Shown here: positions 11,532-27,679 of the stretch, piece after piece
Position numbering within the stretch: position 1 is the stretch's first letter
Layout: the number at the start of each line of letters is the position of its first letter
DNA from: Mactra quadrangularis
Taxonomy: Eukaryota > Mollusca > Bivalvia > Venerida > Mactridae
Direction of reading: 5' to 3'
Length of the DNA stretch: 64,000 nt
Assembly: GCA_025267735.1 (NCBI GenBank)
Contig: CM046307.1
Coordinates: forward strand, 35,517,231 to 35,581,230
Notes under the pieces: generated by a model
What the model was told of the DNA's origin: nothing
The model's input: the letters and a program-made list of their open reading frames with translations, nothing else
Databases searched by the model: none
Made by a program: the position numbers and the translations under genes

Positions 11532-11835
11532 ACATATAACAAGAGCAAGTCCTACTTGGAGCAACGACAACAACATAAAACAAGAGCAAGCACTTCTTGG
11601 AACAACTACATATAACAAGAGCAAGTCCTACTTGGAGCAACGATAACAACATAAAACGAGAGCAAGCACTTCTTGGAACAACTACATATAACAAGAGCAA
11701 GTCCTACTTGGAGCAACGACAACGACATAAAACAAGAACAAGCACTTCTTGGAACAACTACATGTGACAAGAGCAACTACTACTTTGAACAACGACAACA
11801 ACAACATAAAACAAGAGCAAACACTTCTTGGAACA
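11532..11835. repeat. 76 bp dimer block within the array
   Basis: ACATATAAC-type starts recur at 11532, 11608, 11684 and 11760, exactly 76 bp apart. The two halves differ (AGAGCAAGTCCTACTTGGAG versus AGAGCAAGCACTTCTTGG), so this is a local two-unit higher-order repeat. Confidence 0.8.
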
Positions 11836-14800
11836 ACAACAACATATTACAACAGCAAGTACTACTTAAAACAACATCAGCAGTATATACCAAGAGGAAA
11901 TACTACTTAGAGCAAACACTATTTGCAACAACAACATATTACAACAGCAAGTACTACTTAAAACAACATCAGCAACATATAACAAGAGCAATTCCTACTT
12001 GAAAAGCAACAACATATAACAAGAGCATTTACTTATTGGAACAACAACAACAATCACATATAACAAGTGCAAGAACTACTTGGAATAACCACAACAACAA
12101 CACACAACAAGAGCAAGTATTACTTTGAACAGCGACAACAACAACACATAACAAGAGCAAGAACTACTTGTAACAACAACAACAACATGTAACAAGAGCA
12201 AATACTACTTGGAACAACGAGCAACATCAACATACAACAAGAGCCAGCACTACTTGGAACATTAACAACATATTACAAGAGCAAGTACTACTTAAAACAA
12301 CATCAGCAACATATAAGAGAAAGTACTACTTAGATCAACAACAACAACAACAAATAACAAGAGCAATTACTAATCGGAACAGCAACGTATAACAAGAGCA
12401 TGTACTACTTGGAGAACAACAACATATAACAAGAGCAAGTACAACTTAGACAACAACAACATATAACAAAAGCAATTACTACTTGACTAACAACAACATA
12501 TAACAAAAGCAAGTACTACTTGAACAACAACAACAACAACAATAGCAACATATAACGAGAGCAAGCCCTTCTTGAAACAACAACAACAACGACATATATT
12601 AAGAGCAAGCATTACTTGGAACAACAACAACAACGACATATATTAAGAGCAAGCACTACTTGAAACAACAACAACAACGACATATACTTAGAGCAAGCAC
12701 TACTTGGAACAACAACCACAACGACATATATTAAGAGCAAGCACTACTTGGAACAACAACAACAACGACATATATTAAGAGCAAGCACTTCTTGAAACAA
12801 CAACAACAACGACATACATTAAGAGCAAGCACTACTTGGAATGTTAAGAGCAAGCACTACTTGAAACAACAACAACAAGGACATATATTAGGAGCAAGCA
12901 CTACTTGGAACAACAACCACAACGACATATATTAAGAGCAAGCACTACTTGGAACAACAACAACAACGACATATATTAAGAGATGCACTACTTGGAATGT
13001 TAAGAGCAAGCACTACTTGAAACAACAACAACAACAAGGAAATATATTAGGAGCAAGCACTACTTGGAACAACAACAACAACGACATATATTAGGAGCAA
13101 GCACTACTTGGAACATCAACAACAACGACATATATTAAGAGCAAGCACTACTTACAACAACAACAACGACATATATTAAGAGCAAGCACTACTTGAAACA
13201 ACAACAGCAACGACATATATTAAGAGCATTCACTACTTGAAACAACAACAACAACGACATATATTAAGAGCAAGCACTACATGGAATGTTAAGAGCAAGC
13301 ACTACATGAAACAACAACAACAAGGACATATATTAGGAGCAAGCACTACTTGGAACAACAACAACAACATATAACGAGAGCAACTTTTCTTGAAACAACA
13401 ACAACAAGGACATATATTAGGAGCAAGCACTACTTGGAACAACAACAACAACGACATATATTAAAAGCAAGAACTACTTGAAACAACAACAGCAACGACA
13501 TATATTAAGAGCAAGCACTACTTGAAACAACAACAACAACGACATGTAGTAAGAGCAAGCACTACTTAGAATGTTAAGAGCAAGCACCACTTGAAACAAC
13601 AACAACAAGGACATATATTAGGAGCAAGCACTACTTGGAACAACAACAACAACGACATATATTAGGAGCAAGCACTACTTGAAACAACAACAACAACGAC
13701 ATATATTAAAAGCAAGAACTACTTGAAACAACAACAGCAACGACATATATTAAGAGCAAGCACTACTTGAAACAACAACAACAACGACATGTAGTAAGAG
13801 CAAGCACTACTTGGAATGTTAAGAGCAAGCACCACTTGAAACAACAACAACAAGGACATATATTAGGAGCAAGCACTACTTGGAACAACAACAACAACGA
13901 CATATATTAGGACCAAGCACTACTTGAAACAACAACAACAACGACATATATTAAAAGCAAGCACTACTTGGAACAACAACAACAACGACATATATGTAAA
14001 GCAAGCACCACTTGAAACAACAACAACAACAAGGAAATATATTAGGAGCAAGCACTACTTGGAACAACAACAACGACAAAAATTTGGAGCAAGCACTACT
14101 TGGAACAACAACAGCAACGACATATATTAAGAGCAAGCACTACTTGGAATGTTAAGAGCAAGCACTACATGAAACAACATCAACAAGGACATATATTAGG
14201 AGCAAGCACTACTTGGAATAACAACAACAACATATAACGAGAGCAACCCTTCTTGAAACAACAACAACAACGACATATATTAAGAGCAAGCACTACTTAC
14301 AACAACAACATCGACATATATTAGGAGCAAGCACTACTTGATACACCAACAACAACGACATATATTAAGAGCAAGCACTACTTGGAACAACAACAACAAC
14401 GACATATATTAAGAGCATGCGCAACTTGGAATGTTAAGAGCAAGCACTACTTGAAACAACAACAGCAACGACATATATTAGGAGCAAGCACTACTTGAAA
14501 CAACAACAACAACGACATATATTAAGAGCAAGCACTACTTGGAACAACAACAACAACGACATATATTAAGAGCATGCACAACTTAGAATGTTAAGAGCAA
14601 GCACCACTTGAAACAACAACAACAAGGACATATATTAGGAGCAAGCACTACTTGAAACAACAACAACAACGACATACATTAAGAGCAAGCACTACTTGGA
14701 ATGTTAAGAGCAAGCACTACTTGAAACAACAACAACAAGGACATATATTAGGAGCAAGCACTACTTGGAACAACAACAACAACATATAACGAGAGCAACC

Positions 14801-17800
14801 CTTCTTGAAACAACAACAACAACGACATATAATAAGAGCAAGCACTACATGAAACAACAACAACAACGACATATATTAAGAGCAAGCACTACATGAAACA
14901 ACAACAACAAGGACATATATTAGGAGCAAGCACTACTTGGAATGTTCAGAGCAAGCACCACTTGAAACGACAACAACAAGGACATATATTAAGAGCAAGC
15001 ACTACTTGGAATGTTAAGAGCAAGCACCACTTGAAACAACAACAACAAGGACATATATTAGGAGCAAGCACTACTTGGAACAACAACAACGACATATATT
15101 AAAAGCAAGCACAACTTACAACAACAACAACAACGACATATATTAAGAGCATGCACAAATTGGAATGTTAAGAGCAAGCACTACTTGAAACGACAACAAC
15201 AACGACATATATTAGGAGCAAGCACTACTTGGAACAACAACAACAACGACATATATTAAGAGCAAGCATTACTTGGAACAACAACAACAACGACATATAT
15301 TAAGAGCAAGCACTACTTGAAACAACAACAACAACAACATATATTAAGAGCAAGCACTACTTGAAACAACAACAACAAGGACACATATTAGGAGCAAGCA
15401 CTACTTAGAACAATAACAACGACATTTATTAAGAGCAAGCACTACTTGGAACAACAACCACAACGACATATATTAAGAGCAAGCACTACTTGGAATGTTA
15501 AGAGCAAGCACTACTTGAAACAACAACAACAACGACATATATTAAGAGCAAGCACTACTTGGAACAACATCAACAACGACATATATTAAGAGCAAGCACT
15601 ACTTGGAACAACAACAACAACGACATATATTAAGAGCAAGCACTACTTGAACCAACAACAACAACGACATATATTAAGTGCAAGCACTACTTAGAACAAC
15701 AACCACAACGACATATAATAAGAGCAAGCACTACTTGGAATGTTAAGAGCAAGCACTACTTGGAACAACAACAACAACAACGACATATATTAACAGAAAG
15801 CACTACTTAGAACAACAACAACAACGACATATATTAAGAGCAAGCACTACTTGGAACAACAACAACAATGACATATATTAGGAGCAAGCACTACGTGAAA
15901 CAACAACAACAAGGATATATATTAGGAGCAAGCACTACATGGAACAACAACAACAACATATAACGAGAGCAACCCTTCTTGAAACAACAACAACAACGAC
16001 ATATAATAAGAGCAAGCACTACATGAAACAACAACAACAACGACATATATTAAGAGCATGCACTACTTGGAACAACAACAACAATGACATATATTAGGAG
16101 CAAGCACTACATGAAACAACAACAACAAGGACATATATTAGGAGCAAGCACTACTTGGAACAACAACAACAACATATAACGAGAGCAACCCTTCTTGAAA
16201 CAACAACAACAACGACATATAATAAGAGCAAGCACTACATGAAACAACAACAACAACGACATATATTAAGAGCATGCACTACTTGGAACAACAACAACAA
16301 TGACATATATTAGGAGCAAGCACTACATGAAACAACAACAACAAGGACATATATTAGGAGCAAGCACTGCTTGAAACAACAACAACGACATTTATTAAGA
16401 GGAAGCACTACTTGGAACAACAACAACAACGACATATATTAAGAGCAAGCACTACTTGAAACAACAAAAACAACGACATTTATTAAGAGCAAGCACTACT
16501 TGGAACAACAACAACAAAGACATATATTAGGAGCAAGAACTACTTGGAATAACAACAACAACGACATATATTAAGAGAAAGCACTACATGAAACAACAAC
16601 AACAAGGACATATATTAGGAGCAATCACTACTTGGAACAACAACAACAACGACATCTATTAGGAGCAAGCACTACTTGGAATGTTAAGAGCAAGCACCAC
16701 TTGAAACGACAACAACAACGACATATATTAAGAGCAAGCACTACTTGGAATGTTAAGAGCAAGCACCACTTGAAACAACAACAACAAGGACATATATTAG
16801 GAGCAAGCACTACTTGGAACAACAACAACAACGACATATATTAAGAGCAAGCACTACTTGAAACAACAACAACAACAACATATATTAAGAGCAAGCACTA
16901 CTTGAAACAACAACAACAATGACACATATTAGGAGCAAGCACTACTTAGAACAATAACAACGACATTTATTAAGAGCAAGCACTACTTGGAACAACAACC
17001 ACAACGACATATATTAAGAGCAAGCACTACTTGGAATGTTAAGAGCAAGCACTACTTGAAACAACAACAACAACGACATATATTAAGAGCAAGCACTACT
17101 TGAAACAACATCAACAACGACATATATTAAGAGCAAGCACTACTTGGAACAACAACAACAACGACATATATTAAGAGCAAGCACTACTTGAACCAACAAC
17201 AACAACGCCATATATTAAGTGCAAGCACTACTTAGAACAACAACAACAACGACATATAATAAGAGCAAGCACTACTTGGAATGTTAAGAGCAAGCACTAC
17301 TTGGAACAACAACAACAACAACGACATATATTAACAGCAAGCACTACTTAGAACAACAACAACAACGACATATATTAAGAGCAAGCACTACTTGGAACAA
17401 CAACAACAATGACATATATTAGGAGCAAGCACTACATGAAACAACAACAACAAGGACATATATTAGGAGCAAGCACTACTTGGAACAACAACAACAACAT
17501 ATAACGAGAGCAACCCTTCTTGAAACAACAACAACAACGACATATAATAAGAGCAAGCACTACATGAAACAACAACAACAACGACATATATTAAGAGCAT
17601 GCACTACTTGGAACAACAACAACAATGACATATATTAGGAGCAAGCACTACATGAAACAACAACAACAAGGACATATATTAGGAGCAAGCACTACATGGA
17701 ACAACAACAACAACATATAACGAGAGCAACCCTTCTTGAAACAACAACAACAACGACATATAATAAGAGCAAGCACTACATGAAACAACAACAACAACGA

Positions 17801-20800
17801 CATATATTAAGAGCATGCACTACTTGGAACAACAACAACAATGACATATATTAGGAGCAAGCACTACATGAAACAACAACAACAAGGACATATATTAGGA
17901 GCAAGCACTACTTGGAACAACAACAACAACATATAACGAGAGCAACCCTTCTTGAAACAACAACAACAACGACATATTATAAGAGCAAGCACTACATGAA
18001 ACAACAACAACAACGACATATATTAAGAGCATGCACTACTTGGAACAACAACAACAATGACATATATTAGGAGCAAGCACTACATGAAACAACAACAACA
18101 AGGACATATATTAGGAGCAAGCACTGCTTGAAACAACAACAACGACATTTATTAAGAGGAAGCACTACTTGGAACAACAACAACAACGACATATATTAAG
18201 AGCAAGCACTACTTGAAACAACAAAAACAACGACATTTATTAAGAGCAAGCACTACTTGGAACAACAACAACAAAGACATATATTAGGAGCAAGAACTAC
18301 TTGGAATAACAACAACAACGACATATATTAAGAGAAAGCACTACATGAAACAACAACAACAAGGACATATATTAGGAGCAATCACTACTTGGAACAACAA
18401 CAACAACGACATCTATTAGGAGCAAGCACTACTTGGAATGTTAAGAGCAAGCACCACTTGAAACGACAACAACAACGACATATATTAAGAGCAAGCACTA
18501 CTTGGAATGTTAAGAGCAAGCACCACTTGAAACAACAACAACAAGGACATATATTAGGAGCAAGCACTACTTGAAACAACAACAACAACGATATATATTA
18601 AAAGCAAGCACTACTTGGAACAACAACAACAACGACATATATTAAGAGCATGCACAACTTGGAATGTTAAGAGCAAGCACTACTTGAAACAACAACAACA
18701 ACGACATATATTAGGAGCAAGCACTACTTGGAACAACAACAACAACGACATATATTAAGAGCAAGCACTACTTGAAACAACAACAACAACAACATATATT
18801 AAGAGCAAGCACTACTTGAAACAACAACAACAATGACACATATTAGGAGCAAGCACTACTTAGAACAATAACAACGACATTTATTAAGAGCAAGCACTAC
18901 TTGGAACAACAACCACAACGACATATATTAAGAGCAAGCACTACTTGGAATGTTAAGAGCAAGCACTACTTGAAACAACAACAACAACGACATATATTAA
19001 GAGCAAGCACTACTTGAAACAACATCAACAACGACATATATTAAGAGCAAGCACTACTTGGAACAACAACAACAACGACATATATTAAGAGCAAGCACTA
19101 CTTGAACCAACAACAACAACGACATATATTAAGTGCAAGCACTACTTAGAACAACAACCACAACGACATATAATAAGAGCAAGCACTACTTGGAATGTTA
19201 AGAGCAAGCACTACTTGGAACAACAACAACAACAACGACATATATTAACAGCAAGCACTACTTAGAACAACAACAACAACGACATATATTAAGAGCAAGC
19301 ACTACTTGGAACAACAACAACAATGACATATATTAGGAGCAAGCACTACATGAAACAACAACAACAAGGACATATATTAGGAGCAAGCACTACTTGGAAC
19401 AACAACAACAACATATAACGAGAATAACTATTCTTGAAACAACAACAACAACGACATATATTAAGAGCAAGCACTACATGAAACAACAACAACAAGGACA
19501 TATATTAGGAGCAAGCACTGCTTGAAACAACAACAACGACATTTATTAAGAGGAAGCACTACTTGGAACAACAACAACAACGACATATATTAAGAGCAAG
19601 TACTACTTGAAACAACAACAACAACAAGGAAATATTTTAGGAGCAAGCACTACTTGGAACAACAACAACAACGACATATATTAAGAAATGCACTACTTGG
19701 AATGTTAAGAGCAAGCACTACTTGAAACAACAACAACAACAAGGAAATATTTTAGGAGCAAGCACTACTTGGAACAACAACAACAACGACATATATTAAG
19801 AGCAAGCACTACTTACAACAACAACAACGACATATATTAAGAGCAAGCACTACTTGAAACAACAACAGCAACGACATATATTAAGAGCAAGCACTACTTG
19901 GAATGTTAAGAGCAAGCACTACATGAAAGAACAACAACAAGGACATATATTAGGAGCAAGCACTACTTGAAACAACAACAACAACATACAACGAGAGCAA
20001 CCCTTCTTGAAACAACAACAACAACGACATATATTAGGAGCAAGCACTACTTGAAACAACAACAACAACAAGGAAATATATTAGGAGCAAGCACTACTTG
20101 GAACAACAACAACAACGACATATATTAAGAGCAAGCACTACTTGAAACAACAACAGCAACGACATATATTTAGAGCAAGCACTACTTGAAACAACAACAA
20201 CAACGACATGTATTAAGAGCAAGCACTACTTGGAATGTTAAGAGCAAGCCCCACTTGAAACAACAACAACAAGGACATATATTAGGAGCAAGCACTACTT
20301 GAAACAACAACAACAACGACATATATTAAAAGCAAGCACTACTTGCAACAACAACAACAACGACATATATTAAAAGCAAGCACTACTTGCAACAACAACA
20401 ACAACGACATATATTAAGAGCAAGCACTACTTGGAACAACAACAACAACGACATATATTAAGAGCAAGCACTACTTGAAACAACAACAACGACATATATT
20501 AAGAGCAAGCACTACTTAAAACAACAACAACAACGACATATATAAAGAGCAAGCACTACTTGGAACAACAACCACAACGACATATATTAAGAGCAAGCAC
20601 TACTTGGAACAACAACAACGACATATATTAAGTGCAAGCACTACTTGGAACAACAACAACAACGACATATATTAAGAGCAAGCACTACTTGGAACAATAA
20701 CAACGACATATATTAAGAGCAAGCATTACTTGGAACAACAAACACAACGACATATATTAAGAGCAAGCACTACTTGGAACAACAACAACAACGACATATA

Positions 20801-23800
20801 TTAAGAGCATGCACAACTTGGAATGTTAAGAGCAAGCACTACTTGAAACAACAACAACAACGACATATATTAGGAGCAAGCACTACTTGGAACAACAACA
20901 ACAACGACATATATTAAGAGCAAGCACTACTTGAAACAACAACAACAACAACATATATTAAGAGCAAGCACTACTTGAAACAACAACAACAACAACGACA
21001 TATATTAACAGAAAGCACGACTTGGAACAACAACAACAATGACATATATTAGGAGCAAGCACTACATGAAACAACAACAACAAGGACATATATTAGGAGC
21101 AAGCACTACTTGGAACAACAACAACAACATATAACGAGAGCAACCATTCTTGAAACAACAACAACAACGACATATATTAAGAGCAAGCACTACATGAAAC
21201 AACAACAACAAGGACATATATTAGGAGCAAGCACTGCTTGAAACAACAACAACGACATTTATCAAGAGGAAGCACTACTTGGAACAACAACAACAACGAC
21301 ATATATTAAGAGCAAGTACTACTTGAAACAACAACAACAACGACATATATTAGGAGCAAGAACTACTTGGAACAACAACAACAACGACATATATTAAGAG
21401 CAAGCATTACTTGGAACAACAAACACAACGACATATATTAAGAGCAAGCATTACTTGGAACAACAACAACAACGACATATATTAAGAGCAAGCACTACTT
21501 GAAACAAAAACAACGACATATATTAAGAGCAAGCACTACTTAAAACAACAACAACAACGACATATATAAAGAGCAAGCACTACTTAAAACAACAACCACA
21601 ACGACATATATTAAGAGCAAGCACTACTTGGAACAACAACAACAACGACATATATTAAGAGCAAGCACTACTTGGAACAATAACAAGGACATATATTAGG
21701 AGCAAGCACTACTTGAAACAACAACAACAACGACATATATTAAAAGCAAGCACTACTTGGAACAACAACAACAACGACATATATTAAGAGCATGCACAAC
21801 TTTGAATGTTAAGAGCAAGCACTACTTGAAACAACAACAACAACGACATATATTAGGAGCAAGCACTACTTGGAACAACAACAACAACGACATATATTAA
21901 GAGCAAGCACTACTTGAAACAACAACAACAACAACATATATTAAGAGCAAGCACTACTTGAAACAACAACAACAAGGACACATATTAGGAGCAAGCACTA
22001 CTTAGAACAATAACAACGACATTTATTAAGAGCAAGCACTACTTGGAACAACAACCACAACGACATATATTAAGAGCAAGCACTACTTGGAATGTTAAGA
22101 GCAAGCACTACTTGAAACAACAACAACAACGACATATATTAAGAGCAAGCACTACTTGAAACAACATCAACAACGACATATATTAAGAGCAAGCACTACT
22201 TGGAACAACAACCACAACGACATATAATAAGAGCAAGCACTACTTGGAATGTTAAGAGCAAGCACTACTTGGAACAACAACAACAACAACGACATATATA
22301 TTAACAGAAAGCACTACTTAGAACAACAACAACAACGCCATATATTAAGAGCAAGCACTACTTGGAACAACAACAACAATGACATATATTAGGAGCAAGC
22401 ACTACATGAAACAACAACAACAAGGACATATATTAGGAGCAAGCACTACTTGGAACAACAACAACAACATACAACGAGAGCAACCCTTCTTGAAACAACA
22501 ACAACAACGACATATATTAGGAGCAAGCACTACTTGAAACAACAACAACAACAAGGAAATATATTAGGAGCAAGCACTACTTGGAACAACAACAACAACG
22601 ACATATATTAAGAGCAAGCACTACTTGAAACAACAACAGCAACGACATATATTTAGAGCAAGCACTACTTGAAACAACAACAACAACGACATGTATTAAG
22701 AGCAAGCACTACTTGGAATGTTAAGAGCAAGCCCCACTTGAAACAACAACAACAAGGACATATATTAGGAGCAAGCACTACTTGAAACAACAACAACAAG
22801 GACATATATTAGGAGCAAGCACTACTTGAAACAACAACAACAACGACATATATTAAAAGCAAGCACTACTTGCAACAACAACAACAACGACATATATTAA
22901 GAGCAAGCACTACTTGGAACAACAACAACAACGACATATATTAAGAGCAAGCACTACTTGGAACAACAACAACAACGACATATATTAAGAGCAAGTACTA
23001 CTTGAAACAACAACAACGACATATATTAAGAGCAAGCACTACTTAAAACAACAACAACAACGACATATATAAAGAGCAAGCACTACTTGGAACAACAACC
23101 ACAACGACATATATTAAGAGCAAGCACTACTTGGAACAACAACAACAACGACATATATTAAGAGATGCACTACTTGGAATGTTAAGAGCAAGCACTACTT
23201 GAAACAACAACAACAACAAGGAAATATATTAGGAGCAAGCACTACTTGGAACAACAACCACAACGACATATATTAAGAGCAAGCACTACTTGGAATGTTA
23301 AGAGCAAGCACTACTTGAAACAACAACAACAACGACATATATTAAGAGCAAGCACTACTTGGAACAACATCAACAACGAAATATATTAAGAGCAAGCACT
23401 ACTTGGAACAACAACAACAACGACATATATTAAGAGCAAGCACTACTTGAACCAACAACAACAACGACATATATTAAGTGCAAGCACTACTTAGAACAAC
23501 AACCACAACGACATATTATAAGAGCAAGCACTACTTGGAATGTTAAGAGCAAGCACTACTTGGAACAACAACAACAACAACGACATATATTAACAGAAAG
23601 CACTACTTAGAACAACAACAACAACGACATATATTAAGAGCAAGCACTACTTGGAACAACAACAACAATGACATATATTAGGAGCAAGCACTACGTGAAA
23701 CAACAACAACAAGGATATATATTAGGAGCAAGCACTACATGGAACAACAACAACAACATATAACGAGAGCAACCCTTCTTGAAACAACAACAACAACGAC

Positions 23801-26800
23801 ATATAATAAGAGCAAGCACTACATGAAACAACAACAACAACGACATATATTAAGAGCATGCACTACTTGGAACAACAACAACAATGACATATATTAGGAG
23901 CAAGCACTACATGAAACAACAACAACAAGGACATATATTAGGAGCAAGCACTACTTGGAACAACAACAACAACGACATATATTAAGAGCAAGAACTACTT
24001 GAAACAACAACAGCAATGACATATATTAAGAGCAAGCACTACTTGAAACAACAACAACAACGACATGTAGTAAGAGCAAGCACTACTTGGAATGTTAAGA
24101 GCAAGCACCACTTGAAACAACAACAACAACGACATATATTAAGAGCAAGCACTACATGAAACAACAACATCAAGGACATATATTAGGAGCAAGCACTACT
24201 TGGAACAACAACAAAAACGACATCTATTAGGAGCAAGCACTACTTGGAATGTTCAGAGCAAGCACCACTTGAAACGACAACAACAAGGACATATATTAAG
24301 AGCAAGCACTACTTGGAATGTTAAGAGCAAGCACCACTTGAAACAATAACAACAAGGACATATATTAGGAGCAAGCACTACTTGGAACAACAACAACGAC
24401 ATATAATAAAAGCAAGTACAACTTACAACAACAACAACAACGACATATATTAAGAGCAAGCACTACTTGGAACAACAACAACAACGACATATATTAAGAA
24501 CAAGCACTACTTGGAACAATAACAACGACATATATTAAGAGCAAGCACTACTTGGAACAACAAAAAAAACGACATATATTAAGAGCAAGCAATACTTGGA
24601 ACAACAACAACAACGACATATATTAAGAGCATGCACAAATTGGAATGTTAAGAGCAAGCACTACTTGAAACAACAACAACAACGACATATATTAGGAGCA
24701 AGCACTAGTTGGAACAACAACAACAACGACATATATTAAGAGCAAGCATTACTTGAAACAACAACAACAACGACATATATTAAGAGCAAGCACTACTTGA
24801 AACAACAACAACAACAACATATATTAAGAGCAAGCAATACTTGAAACAACAACAACAAGGACACATATTAGGAGCAAGCACTACTTAGAACAATAACAAC
24901 GACATTTATTAAGAGCAAGCACTACTTGGAACAACAACCACAACGACATATATTAAGAGCAAGCACTACTTGGAATGTTAAGAGCAAGCACTACTTGAAA
25001 CAACAACAACAACGACATATATTAAGAGCAAGCACTACTTGAAACAACATCAACAACGACATATATTAAGAGCAAGCACTACTTGGAACAACAACAACAA
25101 CGACATATATTAAGAGCAAGCACTAATTGAACCAACAACAACAACGACATATATTAAGTGCAAGCACTACTTAGATCAACAACTACAACGACATATAATA
25201 AGAGCAAGCACTACTTGGAATGTTAAGAGCAAGCACTACTTGGAACAACAACAACAACAACGACATATATTAACAGAAAGCACTACTTAGAACAACAACA
25301 ACAACGACATATATTAAGAGCAAGCACTACTTGGAACAACAACAACAATGACATATATTAGGAGCAAGCACTACATGAAACAACAACAACAAGGACCTAT
25401 ATTAGGAGCAAGCACTACTTGGAACAACAACAACAACATATAACGAGAGCAACCCTTCTTGAAACAACAACAACAACGACATATAATAAGAGCAAGCACT
25501 ACATGAATCAACAACAACAACGACATATATTAAGAGCAAGCACTACTTGGAACAACAACAACAATGACATATATTAGGAGCAAGCACTACATGAAACAAC
25601 AACAACAAGGACATATATTAGGAGCAAGCACTACTTGGAACAACAACAACAACATATAACGAGAGCATCCCTTCTTGAAACAACAACAACAACGACATAC
25701 ATTAAGAGCAAGCACTACATGAAACAACAACAACAAGGACATATATTAGGAGCAAGCACTGCTTGAAACAACAACAACGACATTTATTAAGAGGAAGCAC
25801 TACTTGGAACAACAACAACAACGACATATATTAAGAGCAAGCACTACTTGAAACAACAACAACAACGACATATATTAAGAGCAAGCACTACTTGGAACAA
25901 CAACAACAACGACATATATTAAGAGCAAGCATTACTTGGAACAACAAACACAACGACATATATTAAGAGCAAGCATTACTTGGAACAACAACAACAACGA
26001 CATATATTAAGAGCTAGCACTACTTGAAACAACAACAACGACATATATTAAGAGCAAGCACTACTTGAAACAACAACAACAACGACATGTAGTAAGAGCA
26101 AGCACTACTTGGAATGTTAAGAGCAAGCACCACTTGAAACAACAACAACAACGACATATATTAAGAGCAAGCACTACATGAAACAACAACATCAAGGACA
26201 TATATTAGGAGCAAGCACTACTTGGAACAACAACAAAAACGACATCTATTAGGAGCAAGCACTACTTGGAATGTTCAGAGCAAGCACCACTTGAAACGAC
26301 AACAACAAGGACATATATTAAGAGCAAGCACTACTTGGAATGTTAAGAGCAAGCACCACTTGAAACAATAACAACAAGGACATATATTAGGAGCAAGCAC
26401 TACTTGGAACAACAACAACGACATATAATAAAAGCAAGCACAACTTACAACAACAACAACAACGACATATATTAAGAGCAAGCACTACTTGGAACAACAA
26501 CAACAACGACATATATTAAGAACAAGCACTACTTGGAACAATAACAACGACATATATTAAGAGCAAGCACTACTTGGAACAACAAACACAACGACATATA
26601 TTAAGAGCAAGCAATACTTGGAACAACAACAACAACGACATATATTAAGAGCATGCACAAATTGGAATGTTAAGAGCAAGCACTACTTGAAACAACAACA
26701 ACAACGACATATATTAGGAGCAAGCACTAGTTGGAACAACAACAACAACGACATATATTAAGAGCAAGCATTACTTGGAACAACAACAACAACGACATAT

Positions 26801-27679
26801 ATTAAGAGCAAGCACTACTTGAAACAACAACAACAACAACATATATTAAGAGCAAGCACTACTTGAAACAACAACAACAAGGACACATATTAGGAGCAAG
26901 CACTACTTAGAACAATAACAACGACATTTATTAAGAGCAAGCACTACTTGGAACAACAACCACAACGACATATATTAAGAGCAAGCACTACTTGGAATGT
27001 TAAGAGCAAGCACTACTTGAAACAACAACAACAACGACATATATTAAGAGCAAGCACTACTTTAAACAACATCAACAACGACATATATTAAGAGCAAGCA
27101 CTACTTGGAACAACAACAACAACGACATATATTAAGAGCAAGCACTAATTGAACCAACAACAACAACGACATATATTAAGTGCAAGCACTACTTAGATCA
27201 ACAACTACAACGACATATAATAAGAGCAAGCACTACTTGGAACAACAACAACAACATATAACGAGAGCAACCCTTCTTGAAACAACAACAACAACGACAT
27301 ACATTAAGAGCAAGCACTACATGAAACAACAACAACAAGGACATATATTAGGAGCAAGCACTGCTTGAAACAACAACAACGACATTTATTAAGAGGAAGC
27401 ACTACTTGGAACAACAACAACAACGACATATATTAAGAGCAAGCACTACTTGAAACAACAACAGCAACGACATATATTTAGAGCAAGCACTACTTGAAAC
27501 AACAACAACAACGACATGTATTAAGAGCAAGCACTACTTGGAATGTTAAGAGCAAGCCCCACTTGAAACAACAACAACAAGGACATATATTAGGAGCAAG
27601 CACTACTTGAAACAACAACAACAAGGACATATATTAGGAGCAAGCACTACTTGAAACAACAACAACAACGACATATATT

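Larger units (their letters stand above)
5378..12560. repeat. Giant CAA-rich minisatellite, divergent left part
   Basis: Continuous tandem repeats of 35-42 bp. The typical unit is ACAAGAGCAAGTACTACTTG followed by GAACAACAACAACA and a short ATA-rich link. Units vary in length and sequence. Local blocks are homogenised, for example 38 bp and 35 bp units at about 7680-8030 and a 76 bp dimer at 11532-11835. Reading frames here are only repeats of Cys/Leu/Val (minus) or Gln/Asn/Thr (plus) and change frame between units, so none is treated as coding. SINE and MITE copies interrupt this part at 6085-6292, 8047-8189, 8370-8722, 9111-9468 and near 9905-9926. Divergence plus insertions suggest this is the older flank. 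Confidence 0.93.
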
